Origin: Bacteroidota bacterium
Lineage (GTDB): Bacteria; Bacteroidota; Bacteroidia; AKYH767-A; OLB10
Reading direction: 5' to 3'
NCBI GenBank assembly: GCA_016713525.1
Contig: JADJOZ010000012.1
Span: 62,001 to 126,000 of the forward strand
Length of the DNA stretch: 64,000 nucleotides
Shown: positions 55,366-64,000 of the stretch, in pieces
How positions within the stretch are numbered: the stretch's first letter is position 1
Layout: the number at the start of each line of letters is the position of its first letter
Position numbers and translations under genes: made by a program
The notes under the pieces: generated by a model
Told to the model about the DNA's origin: nothing
The model's input: only the letters and a program-made list of their open reading frames with translations
The model's database searches: none

Positions 55366-58098
55366 TCACCTTATTACCATAATTGATTTTCGTTGAAGCT
55401 GATTTTGTTTATCGCGAAACTGAACTATGTAATTACCATTAGTGAGTTCACGTGGTAACCGGATTTCGTTGTTAAAGCAGCCTGAAATTTCGCTGATCAA
55501 CTTCGATGAAGAATCGAAAATGAGCAATTGCAAGCCCGATTCATCTGCTGAATTAGTTCCGATTATCAGATAATCCGTTACAGGATTTGGATAGATTTGT
55601 AAAGGTAATTCAGCAGCAACATCCAATTTTTTGAAGTAATTTCATATGCTTCCAAACAAGTGTTGGTGATGGTCAATTTTATTGTGCCACCTTCTTTAGC
55701 CGGAGTAACCAATAGATCACCGGTTCCTTGTCCGCTTAATATGTCCCAACCTGCAGGCAATTCCCAGTTTAATTCCAAAGCACCTGATGCACCTATAGCT
55801 GAAATGGTTATTGGAACATTTGGCTTAATTATTTCCGGAACATGAATTTCAACAGCTGCAAAATCGCGGTTGCATGGTTCGGTAACAGTTACCAAAATGG
55901 AATCGGATGTCATACAACCGTGTCCATTAACTGCTGTCATAATTACACTCCAGGGACCTCCAATGCCTGCTATAGAAGCATCAAATAGATTGCTGCCTAC
56001 CACACCCGCACCCGAAAAGGTTGCCATTCCGGATGCTTCTAAAACCACCGGTGAAGCGTTTTGAGGAATGGTGAAATCAGAGGTGATAAATGATGTTGAA
56101 GGAGCTAAGAAACGGGTAATTTTAGCTGTGGCCGATGCAGTACATCCATGAACAGATGTATAAGTATAATTGTAACTTGTTGCTGAGCCAGAATAAGGAA
56201 CCGCAATATTGAAAATACCACCAGCTGGTGATCCAACCGGGAATAACGAAATTCCTTCACAACCTGAAATATCGGTTGCCGTAACCACAGGCAAACCATG
56301 ACGAATTATATTTACCGGAGCAGATGTAAAATTCAAACCGCAGCGATTTTCAATAACCGTAAACACTCCCGGTTGATGTACAAATAATTCACCGTTGCTA
56401 CCGGTAGAAATGGTAATCCCGTTCAGTTTCCAAACGTAGTTTGAACCTGGTAACCCGGTGGCCTTTAACAGGATGGAATCTCCCTCACAAAATTCAGGTA
56501 ATCCTGCTGTATTAATAGTTACAGGATCTGTACCGCTATTGCCTATGCCAACGGCCTTCCAGGCATTCAAAACCGCTACATATTCCGGTGAACAACTACC
56601 GTACAAATCAATTGTTGCTTTCAGTGTGGCATCCCGAAAACCATCAAAACCAGTGGCAGGAGTAGTATAACCAACCAGACTTTGATACACTATTTTTAAA
56701 GCCTTCGCAGCCGATATTCCGGAAACCTGATAAGAAATACCATGATCATTGATACCTGTGCCGCCCTGAGCCAGCAGATAATACCAATAATTTATAAAAC
56801 CGCTGTTGATATGAACACCGCCGTTATCACCTGTTCCATTATACCAAAGGTTCCCTGATAAGTATCTGGTTGATTAAATAAATTGGGATTTGAAAATGAC
56901 CGTAGCGTTGTTCCCGAAGCTTCACCCTATGGTCCAGTTTCCTGAAACTCCATTCGTATGAGATTCCAAAGCAACACCAAAAATATCGGCTATGCCCTCG
57001 TTAATAATTCCGGGTTCACCACTGTAATTCAGATTTGCAGATTTTTGAATTAATCCATGCGTAAATTCATGCCCTGAAATATCTAATGTGGTAAGTGGAG
57101 TGGAAGTGGCATTCCCTGACCCATAAACGACTGCAGATCCATTCCAGAAAGCATTTAACAATCCCTGACCATAATTCAGGTAACTAATCAATTTCATCCC
57201 ATTATTATCGATGCTGTTACGGTTAAATTGCTGGTGCAAAAAGTCATAATAATTCACTGCGCAATAATGAGCATCGGCAGCATAACCACAACTTGTGGCA
57301 TTCCATGAATTGTCAGTATCGGAGTAGGAGGTGACCTGCGAATAACCATTTTGAGAATTCAGATTTAATGTTTCAATTCCTTTTCCTTTGGTGGTATTTT
57401 TTCAAAGTGAACTGTACACCGTCACTCCAGGTAGGAATACTTTTATTGCCATGATAAACCGTTTGTGCTGTCCCGGCGACATCTGCAAAACACGATTTTT
57501 CAAATACATTTTCTAGTTGATTGGTACTGTAATCAACAGTTGCTTGATGTTGGTGCAAATCGTTGTGAAAACTAAAAATAATCCGGTATTTAAGTTTGTA
57601 TGCCGATTGGTCATCTGTTCTCGACCATAAAACAAACAGACTATCAATTACAATTTCCTGCGAATGATTTCGAAATTCGGGATTTGTTCGAAGTATTAAT
57701 TCTTTAAACCGATTTTGTTGACTGATTGAGTTATAATTTTCAGGCATACTTGCCGGTTTCATAAACAAACCTTTGGCAGGAAAACCTGAAATTTCCAGAT
57801 TCGCTGAGGGTTTCTCATGGACTATAACAATTGCATTTTCGACAAGCACACCATCTATAAACTGCTGAAAACGATAATGTTGCGTATCGGTTAAATCTGT
57901 TTCTACATTAATAAACTCCCATGTAGTTCCCTGTTGGATTTGCTCCCCCTGATTTGTTAGCAATTGATTGATATTTAGACCAATAGCTGATGAGTTACCA
58001 GATAACGGACGATTGTCACCGGCTTTGACAGCAAAGCAACAAACGGCCATTATCAACACCTGAAAAACAAGGAATTTTCTGATTATTACACGCATCAT
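55366..58098 (-). CDS. M4 (thermolysin-like) metallopeptidase with T9SS tail, four frameshifts
   Basis: The restored protein has about 910 residues. Signal peptide (to about 26), pro-domain (to 230), M4 catalytic domain with DISGHEFTHGL (HExxH) and GIINEGIADIFG (the third zinc ligand Glu), the domain around TGDNGGVHINSGF, then two PKD-like or Ig-like modules, and a T9SS type A sorting domain at the end (LQIYPNPVTDYLIIG). Breaks: near 57400 (extra A), 56925 (extra G), 56855 (base missing) and 55628 (base change). A secreted protease. It converges with the peroxidase gene. Confidence 0.85.
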
Positions 58099-58229
58099 AG
58101 TATTAATCTAAATTCGCAAGTGGTTGAATGTCGCTTGAATTTGACGAACTGCACCATTTTATAGGTCAATACCGCCTATGGAGCGATATAAAAGAGCGGG
58201 TTTGATTTCCGGATTTGATGGCGTAATCC

Positions 58230-58237
58230 TATATTTG
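58230..58237 (+). promoter_or_regulatory. Candidate -7 element of the sterol desaturase-like gene
   Basis: TATATTTG at 58230-58237 is 26 bases before the ATG at 58264 and fits TAnnTTTG. Confidence 0.4.
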
Positions 58238-58263
58238 TAAAGTCACAGCACTTGTATTTTTAA

Positions 58264-59496
58264 ATGAAAGTTGATTATATAGCCCTTTCTATCCCTATTT
58301 TTTTCCTTCTCATTGGAATTGAATTGCTGTATGGTGTGATTAAAAAAGTTCAGCTTTACAGGCTTAATGACTCTATCACCAATATCAGCCTGGGCATCGG
58401 ACAACAGGTGACGGGAGTTTTCATGAAAACGGCACTCTTTTTTTGGTTATCTCTATCTCTATGAGAACTACCGGATAATGACACTGGAAAGCACTGTTCT
58501 TATCTGGATTTATTGTTTATTGGAGTCGATTTTTTCTACTATTGGTTTCACCGGTTGAGTCATGAAGTTAATGCCATGTGGGCAGCTCACATTGTACATC
58601 ATCAGAGTGAAGATTACAACTTATCGGTTGCCTTGCGACAATCGTGGTTGCAAAGTGCCTTTTCATGGGTGTTTTATTTACCACTTGCAATTTTAGGATT
58701 TGAACCTGTGATGTTCCTTACCATAAGTGCATTCAATACACTGTATCAATTCTGGATTCACACCAGACTAATTAAGAAAATGGGACCACTCGAACTTATT
58801 CTGAATACGCCTTCTCACCATCGTGTTCACCATGGTTCAGATCCAAAATACATCGATAAAAATCATGCAGGAACCTTGATTATCTGGGATCGCATGTTTG
58901 GTACTTTCCAGCAGGAAGAGGAGGAACCACATTATGGTATTACCACTCCGCTAAACAGCTGGAATCCGGTATGGGCAAATATGCATTATTGGAAAGACCT
59001 GGTTGATGAATCGAGACAGGTTAAAGGGATAAAAGATAAAATGCTCGTTTTTCTGAAACCTCCCGGTTGGTTTCCTGCTTATTTGGGTGGTTTCAAAGCA
59101 CCAAAAGAAATCGATGAAACACAGTATGTCAAATATGACACTAAGACTTTCAAAGCCATTCATGGTTACATACTTTTTCAGTTTACCATAGTTCTGGGAG
59201 TGGCAACCTTATTTTTATTCAATCAGCAAAACATGAATTGGTATCAGTCGCTGGCAGTGGCATTGCTGCTTATTTTTTCATTGCTGATATTCGGTCAATT
59301 TTTTGAAAACAGGAAACATGGGGTTCAGTTGGAATTGCTTCGATTATTATCGATGATTCCGGTTGCCTTGTTATTTATGAAAGTATCATTTTTTACAACG
59401 CTCCTGCCCGTAACTTTGGTTCTTGTTGTAATTTCATTGATCACCATACAACTCATTCTGGAAAGTACTTTCCGCACTAAAAACAGAACAATCTGA
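58264..59496 (+). CDS. Sterol desaturase/fatty-acid hydroxylase-family membrane protein, two frameshifts
   Basis: The restored protein has about 410 residues. The His cluster of this di-iron family is complete: FHRLSHE, HIVHHQSEDYN, and PSHHRVHHGSDPKYIDKNH. Hydrophobic helices occupy both ends. It hydroxylates or desaturates membrane lipids; the substrate is unknown. Breaks: one near 58445 (WLSL-Y-LYENYR continues in another frame) and one near 58515 (YLFIGVDFFYYWF). The stop overlaps the next start by one base (TGATG). Confidence 0.85.
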
Positions 59497-60230
59497 TGCA
59501 ATCACTTTTATATCCGAGATTCACATTTATTTATGCAATTCTTAGCATACTGGTTATTGTGGCAGATGTGATGGACCTCACATGGACTTATTACCTGACC
59601 AAACCCATGGTTTTATTGGTGTTGTTTTTCTTTTACAGGATTCAAACCGGCGCGGTAGAAAATAAAACCTTCCGAAACCTGATGCTGGCGGGCTTTCTCT
59701 TCAGCGCTCTGGGTGATGCGTTACTGATGTTTGTGGAAATGGGACAGCCGTATTTTATCGGGGGGCTGGTAGCGTTTCTGATTGCGCATATCTGCTATAC
59801 AGCAGGATTTATCAACGACATCTTCAGAAGCCGCCCCTGGAACCAGCATTGGGGACAGTTAGCACTCTCGACACTAGTTGTTGTTTATGGTGCTGAATTT
59901 TATATTTTAAACCGATTCAGTTTTGAATCTCTTGCCATTCCTGTTATGATTTACTGCGCCGGTATAACCGTTATGGGTGTAAGCGCTGTAATGCGAGACC
60001 GAACCAAAAACTGGAGTGCTTATGTGACGGTATGCATAGGAGCACTGTTTTTTATCATTTCCGACTCCCTGCTAGCCACAAATCTATTTGTAACCAAAAT
60101 TCCATTTGCCGGTGAACTGATTTTAAGTACCTATTATCTCGCACAATACCTGATAGGAATAGGGACACTGGCGAAACTGAAAAATCAGAATTTGCCATTG
60201 CTTGGGAAGACAGTGACAAGTGAGGTCTGA
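59496..60230 (+). CDS. YhhN-family membrane protein (lysoplasmalogenase-like)
   Basis: 244 residues with seven or eight transmembrane helices. Typical residues include VADVMDLTWTYYLTKP near the N terminus and GFLFSALGDALLMFVE, carrying the conserved Lys-Pro and Gly-Asp. In animals the TMEM86 member hydrolyses the vinyl-ether bond of lysoplasmalogens; bacterial function is mostly unknown. It is translationally coupled to the sterol desaturase-like gene (one-base overlap), so both may act on lipids. Intact. Confidence 0.88.
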   Translation: MQSLLYPRFTFIYAILSILVIVADVMDLTWTYYLTKPMVLLVLFFFYRIQTGAVENKTFRNLMLAGFLFSALGDALLMFVEMGQPYFIGGLVAFLIAHICYTAGFINDIFRSRPWNQHWGQLALSTLVVVYGAEFYILNRFSFESLAIPVMIYCAGITVMGVSAVMRDRTKNWSAYVTVCIGALFFIISDSLLATNLFVTKIPFAGELILSTYYLAQYLIGIGTLAKLKNQNLPLLGKTVTSEV

Positions 60231-60626
60231 AGCGTAACCGAAAGTGGCCCCCGCAAGGCACGATGCGGGGGTGCTAATTGTTGTTCCTTAGTAAAAAGAT
60301 GTGACTGCACCAAGTTGCAAGTTACAAGTTGAAAGTTAAAAGTTGAAAGTCCGCCCTGAATCTGTCGGCTGTTGGAGCGAGGGGTTGAGTGTTAGGCTTT
60401 GTTGTCTAACATACAGTTTCGATTTTAAAAAGTAATTCGCACCTATACCTTATCTCTCCTTATCGCGCCAGCGCATTTCTCCGCGTCTCCCTAACTCTGC
60501 GTTCAAAAAAGTAGTCATAGGTCAATATCGTTTCAAAAAATCCTTAATCTTTAATCGTTCAAAAGAAATTCTATTGAGCGAGAACAAAATTCCTTAATTC
60601 TTCATCCTTTTTAGTATTTTAGCCTG
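60231..60626. other. Intergenic stretch with a GC-rich hairpin and direct-repeat copy
   Basis: A hairpin CCCCGCA...TGCGGGG lies at about 60249-60271, without a U-tract. At 60283-60310 starts one copy of the 28-bp sequence found again at 62181-62208, followed by short AAGTTGAAAGTT runs. A TTAATCTTTAATC tract precedes the next gene. No gene is supported. Confidence 0.6.
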
Positions 60627-62150
60627 ATGAAGTTACTCCGGACAGCATTTATAATCTTTATTTTCAGCATTATCGCTTGCGGGGTAAATGCCCAAAAACG
60701 CGGTGCCGTTTGGTGCTTTGAACTTGCCGACTTTAGCGACCCAGCCAATATTATAACGGGAACGAGTATTTTAAAATCACGCGGCAGTTGTGCATCGATA
60801 TCCGATACTTCAGGAAATCTATTATTTTATGCTGGATATGATAATGATGTTTACATTAATGGAGGAGGTGCTTTTATTAATGGGGAAATCATTAGTCATA
60901 ATCATACAACTATGACCAATGGTGACTCTATAAATTTGCAATTGTGGTATCGAGAAGTGGTTATAGTTGACAAACCTGCTACTAGCAATCAATATTATGT
61001 TTTTAGCATAGAAGTAACTTCTAATAATCCTCAGGGCTTGTTTTATTCCATAGTCGACATGAGCTTAAACGGTGGGTTAGGAGAAGTAATCCAAAAAAAT
61101 GTACAATTGGAAAATTTTAAAGCAGTTGATTGTTTGTCGGCAGTTAAGCATGGCAATGGAAGAGACTGGTGGGTGATATTTCGACGATTTAATTCAGTTT
61201 CTTCACCCAACAATGATTATTATGTTTATCTGGTAACATCTACTGGTGTTTTTGGCCAACCCATTCAAAATGTAGGTTCACTAAACAGTACCAATCTAGG
61301 TGAAATTTCATTTAATTCAACTGGTACACAAATGGCTTTCATCAATTATGTAGGTTTAATAGAATTATACGACTTCGACCGTTGCACAGGTTTATTCAGC
61401 AATCCAGTTAATATTTCACCGGAGAGTTCTCAGGCGCCCTGGCCCGGATTGTGGAGTGCAAAGTTTTCTCCATCCGGAAATATTTTGTATGTAACTAGAA
61501 TTCCCGCAGTTGTTACCGATTCATCCAGGTTGTTTCAATACGATCTAGCTGCACCAAACATTGCATCAAGCCAGTTAACATTGTGGTCCGCTCCTTGGTC
61601 AACCACAATAGATCAATTAAAAATGGCTCCAGACAATAAGATGTATTTAACTACCAACTTTGGTCAGGTGTACCCTTATACAGATTCGATGTATAATTAT
61701 ATCAATATGAACCTGAGTGTAATCAATTCACCTGACAGTCTGGGCACTGCATGTGATTTGCAACAATTCAGCTTTTACTTAGGAGGAAAGCGAAGTTACG
61801 CTGGCCTCCCCAACAATCCCGATTACGACTTACCGGCCCTTGTAGGCAGTCCGTGTGATACGTTGGTATCGCAAAATGAGTTGGCAGGGGCAGCGGCAAT
61901 AGGCAGTCTTCATGTTTACTACCACCCGGCATGGGAAAAAGCATTTATAAATGCCTCCAATTTGAAAGGGAAAACCGGTAAGTTATTGGTTTATGATATA
62001 CAAGGTAAAGTTGTTCATTCGGAGCCGTTGCGGATACAGAATGGATACTATACGAGAGATTTGTCTATGATTGGTAGGGCTGATGGGGTTTACCTTGTAG
62101 TGGTGGAGACGGAACAGGAGCGGTTGGTGAAGAAGGTTTTAATTGATTGA
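60627..62150 (+). CDS. T9SS-secreted beta-propeller-like protein
   Basis: 507 residues. Signal peptide (1-22, ending GVNAQ), then a domain that starts KRGAVWCFELADFSDP and runs through blades such as GNLLFYAGYDNDVYIN, ISFNSTGTQMAFINYVGLIE and FSPSGNILYVTRIPAV (about 25-430). This is a common Bacteroidota secreted propeller module. The last 85 residues (IGSLHVYYHPAWEKAFIN to LVKKVLID) form a T9SS sorting domain with a weaker start motif. It is bracketed by 28-bp direct repeats. Ligand unknown. Confidence 0.85.
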   Translation: MKLLRTAFIIFIFSIIACGVNAQKRGAVWCFELADFSDPANIITGTSILKSRGSCASISDTSGNLLFYAGYDNDVYINGGGAFINGEIISHNHTTMTNGDSINLQLWYREVVIVDKPATSNQYYVFSIEVTSNNPQGLFYSIVDMSLNGGLGEVIQKNVQLENFKAVDCLSAVKHGNGRDWWVIFRRFNSVSSPNNDYYVYLVTSTGVFGQPIQNVGSLNSTNLGEISFNSTGTQMAFINYVGLIELYDFDRCTGLFSNPVNISPESSQAPWPGLWSAKFSPSGNILYVTRIPAVVTDSSRLFQYDLAAPNIASSQLTLWSAPWSTTIDQLKMAPDNKMYLTTNFGQVYPYTDSMYNYINMNLSVINSPDSLGTACDLQQFSFYLGGKRSYAGLPNNPDYDLPALVGSPCDTLVSQNELAGAAAIGSLHVYYHPAWEKAFINASNLKGKTGKLLVYDIQGKVVHSEPLRIQNGYYTRDLSMIGRADGVYLVVVETEQERLVKKVLID

Positions 62151-62180
62151 TGTGCTTATTTGCTGATGTGCTGATTTTTG

Positions 62181-62258
62181 GTTCCTCAGTAAAAAGATGT
62201 GACTGCACTTTAGTGGCAAGTGACAAGTGACAAGTGGCAAGTGGCAAGTGGCAAGTGG
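62181..62258 (+). repeat. 28-bp direct repeat (copy 2) and GGCAAGT/GACAAGT heptad run
   Basis: 62181-62208 repeats 60283-60310 with one mismatch (GTTCCT[T/C]AGTAAAAAG...). At 62214-62258 the heptamers GGCAAGT and GACAAGT run in tandem about six times. A third partial copy of the 28-bp sequence (AAAAAGATGTGACTGC) is near 62270. Confidence 0.75.
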
Positions 62259-62550
62259 GGTGTATGGGCAAAAAGATGTGACTGCTTTTTAATGTGCTAA
62301 TGCTTGCCCAGAGCGCAGCCGAGGGGTACTGATGCGCCGCCCAGAGCGAAATTTGTTCCCGATTTCCTTATTCAATTTGTAATATTCAATATTTGTTATT
62401 CAATATTTTGAAACTGCTATAGTACAAAAATCAATATTTCTGCTGCTGAATCATAATTCTGTCTGTATTCAGGATACTTTTATTGAATATTGATTAACAA
62501 GAATTGAAAAGATAATAATGGCCTACCTTTCAGATGGAAACAAAAAATCC

Positions 62551-62610
62551 TAAATTCTTAATCCTTAATCCTTAATCCTTAATCCTTAATCCTTAATCCT
62601 TAATTCTTAA
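62551..62610 (+). repeat. CTTAATC heptad tandem repeat
   Basis: About seven copies of CCTTAAT in a row. Related short runs are at about 13334 and 60541. Simple-sequence tract; no gene. Confidence 0.85.
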
Positions 62611-62674
62611 TAGGTCCGCCCTCTGCATATTTTCTGAGCATTCACTAAAAAGGACCGAACAGCATCCAGCACAT

Positions 62675-62781
62675 GTTGGCAGTTTGCCGTCTGGCGCCGC
62701 GACTCGCGCCTTTTTTTAAAAGACAGTTTTTTCTTTAAAAAAACTGTCTTAGTAAAAAGCAGCGCACGGCAAACTACCAAC
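62675..62781. repeat. Long imperfect inverted repeat
   Basis: GTTGGCAGTTTGCCGT (62675-62690) matches the reverse complement of 62766-62781 in 15 of 16 bases; inside, AAGACAGTTTTTT and AAAAAACTGTCTT form a second stem around 62735. The whole can fold as one long hairpin of about 107 bases. It could be a non-coding RNA, a terminator or the remnant of a mobile element. Confidence 0.65.
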
Positions 62782-62877
62782 AGTTTAGAATCATTTAAGA
62801 AAAACGTGATTCACCAAAATCAATAAGAAAAAGATGGAAGGTGCCTGATGCTGTTCTTGACTTTTTGGTTACTTTTT

Positions 62878-63100
62878 GGTCAAGCAAAAAGTAACAAAGC
62901 CTCAAGGCAGTTGAAATATGATAGCGTAGGAGAAATTTAATGTAATGAAAACCCTGAGCACCGCCGAAGGGTGGTCAAGCAAAAAGTAACAAAGCCTCAA
63001 GGCAGTTGAAATATGATAGCGTAGGAGAATCTTAATGAAATGAAAAGCCTGAGCAGAGTAGAAGACTGGTCAAGCAAAAAGTAACAAAGCCTGCATGGCA
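62878..63100 (+). repeat. Three tandem copies of a ~95-bp unit
   Basis: GGTCAAGCAAAAAGTAACAA starts at 62878, 62973 and 63068, exactly 95 bases apart. Units 1 and 2 continue alike for about 60 bases (AGCCTCAAGGCAGTTGAAAT and onward); unit 3 diverges after 30. Just before unit 1, GTTACTTTTTG is the reverse complement of CAAAAAGTAAC in the unit, forming a hairpin. No gene is supported between 62151 and 63205. Confidence 0.8.
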
Positions 63101-63205
63101 AATGCAAGACTGAATGAGAATGAGAAGCAAAATGAGAACGAAGGATTGGATAGGATCTAAATGAGATGCAGCGAGTTCCCTTCCGTGCAGAAACTTCTTC
63201 GCATA

Positions 63206-64000
63206 TCAAAATCTCGCCTGCACTTTAACATTCAGCGTCCTTGCACTCAGGTAATTCGGAACGGCATAGCGGCGGTTGGTGACATCGGTGACCCACAAAT
63301 AAGACACGGTGTTGTTTACCTGCAAGAGATTAAATACTTCCATACCAACAGATAAATACTTGATTTTGTTGGCAATTTTCAAACGGTATTCTTTTCGGCT
63401 GTCTTCGTCGATAAGTATTTTTGAAAAACCAATATCAACCCTGCGGTAATCGGGGAATCGGAGCTTGTCTTTGTATTTGGTTCTGCCGGGTGGACCAAAA
63501 GGCAGCCCTGTTCCATAAACCAGCGTCATATTCATTTTAAAGGTTGGGAATTTAGGCAGGTAATCCTGGAAGAATAAGCTGAATGTGAAACGCTGATCGG
63601 TTGGGCGATCGATATATCCCGGAGTGGATTTTATAGAATCGACAGCTACATTGTTGAATGTATAACCGGGAACAATTACATCCCCATCCGAATTATAGTA
63701 GGTATAATAAAAATCGTCTTTCAAGTCTTCGGCAGTCTTTAAAACTGAAACACTTGCCCACGACTCAATGCCCTCCACAAATTCACCATTAATTCTCAAA
63801 TCGATTCCGGTTGCATAACCCTTCGATTCATTGTTGGCAAAATAACGAATTCTGAGATTGTCGATTTTATAAGGCACCAGATTATCGAGGTGTTTGTAAT
63901 AGACTTCCGTCACCAGCTTAAACTCTCTTCCCCACGAAAGAAATACGTAATCGGCACCACCAATTAAATGGATGGAACGCTGTGCTTTTACATCTTTATT
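63206..64000 (-). CDS. TonB-dependent receptor, C-terminal part (runs off the window)
   Basis: About 264 visible residues read leftward from the window edge with no break. They form the last beta-strands of a TonB-dependent outer-membrane barrel: YVFLSWGREFKLVTEVYYKH, YFANNESKGYATGIDLRING, RVDIGFSKIL, YLSVGMEVFNLLQVNNTVSY, ending RTLNVKVQARF with the C-terminal Phe needed for membrane insertion. These receptors import siderophores, vitamins or glycans. The plug and most of the barrel lie outside, so the substrate cannot be judged. Confidence 0.88.
   Translation of the reverse strand, partial: NKDVKAQRSIHLIGGADYVFLSWGREFKLVTEVYYKHLDNLVPYKIDNLRIRYFANNESKGYATGIDLRINGEFVEGIESWASVSVLKTAEDLKDDFYYTYYNSDGDVIVPGYTFNNVAVDSIKSTPGYIDRPTDQRFTFSLFFQDYLPKFPTFKMNMTLVYGTGLPFGPPGRTKYKDKLRFPDYRRVDIGFSKILIDEDSRKEYRLKIANKIKYLSVGMEVFNLLQVNNTVSYLWVTDVTNRRYAVPNYLSARTLNVKVQARF

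Overview
This 64 kb window is a chromosomal segment of a member of the Bacteroidota. Evidence: low GC content, several proteins with type IX secretion (T9SS) C-terminal sorting domains, a TonB-dependent receptor, Bacteroidota-type promoter elements (TAnnTTTG), a START-like protein, a PolX with a worn-out polymerase site, and T9SS-sorted CotH, PNGase F-like and M4 proteins. I cannot place it below phylum.

Layout. 1-6435: a leftward block with a lipoprotein, a cytochrome oxidase subunit III-like protein, a UPF0316/DUF2179 protein, a sirtuin, fmt, a lipoprotein and a MATE exporter, then an anchored Fn3-like protein and a GNAT enzyme. 6653-12280: a rightward cluster of CotH kinase, lipoprotein, YD-repeat protein, VTC (polyphosphate-polymerase fold), DUF4956 and DUF2490. 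13143-19290: a leftward defence island holding (a) a CBASS operon with an XRE/S24 repressor, a CD-NTase, an E2-like protein carrying a SEC-C motif, and a TIR-STING effector, and (b) a candidate toxin-antitoxin-chaperone operon (RelE/HigB-like protein, HTH antitoxin, SecB-like protein, CxxC/HNH-like protein). 19290-21380: a four-helix-bundle (S23/IVP) gene, simple repeats, tRNA-Leu, tRNA-Gly and a tandem array of degenerate tRNA-Gly-like units. 21381-45900: mostly housekeeping (mutS, a TrmH-family methyltransferase, OmpA, deoxynucleoside kinases, folK, sppA, polX, GH3, lptG, two glycosyltransferases, ribBA, thioredoxin-like proteins, pabA). 45985-64000: T9SS-secreted PNGase F-like and M4 proteins, a thioesterase, a TolB/amidohydrolase protein, DedA, a desaturase, a di-haem peroxidase, a sterol desaturase-like protein, a YhhN protein, a repeat-rich intergenic stretch and a truncated TonB-dependent receptor.

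The most interesting system is the CBASS operon. Its genes overlap by 11 bases, its effector appears to be a TIR-STING, it carries an E2 fused to a zinc-binding SEC-C motif, and its first gene encodes a LexA/CI-like repressor preceded by a 13+13 bp perfect inverted repeat that covers a TAnnTTTG promoter element.

A caution runs through the whole window: about 18 genes, including housekeeping ones such as lptG and mutS, are broken by about 30 single-base indels (mostly in homopolymers) or in-frame stops, yet read cleanly when one base is added or removed. Uncorrected long-read errors are the simplest explanation. I therefore give whole-gene spans for these and note where each break lies.
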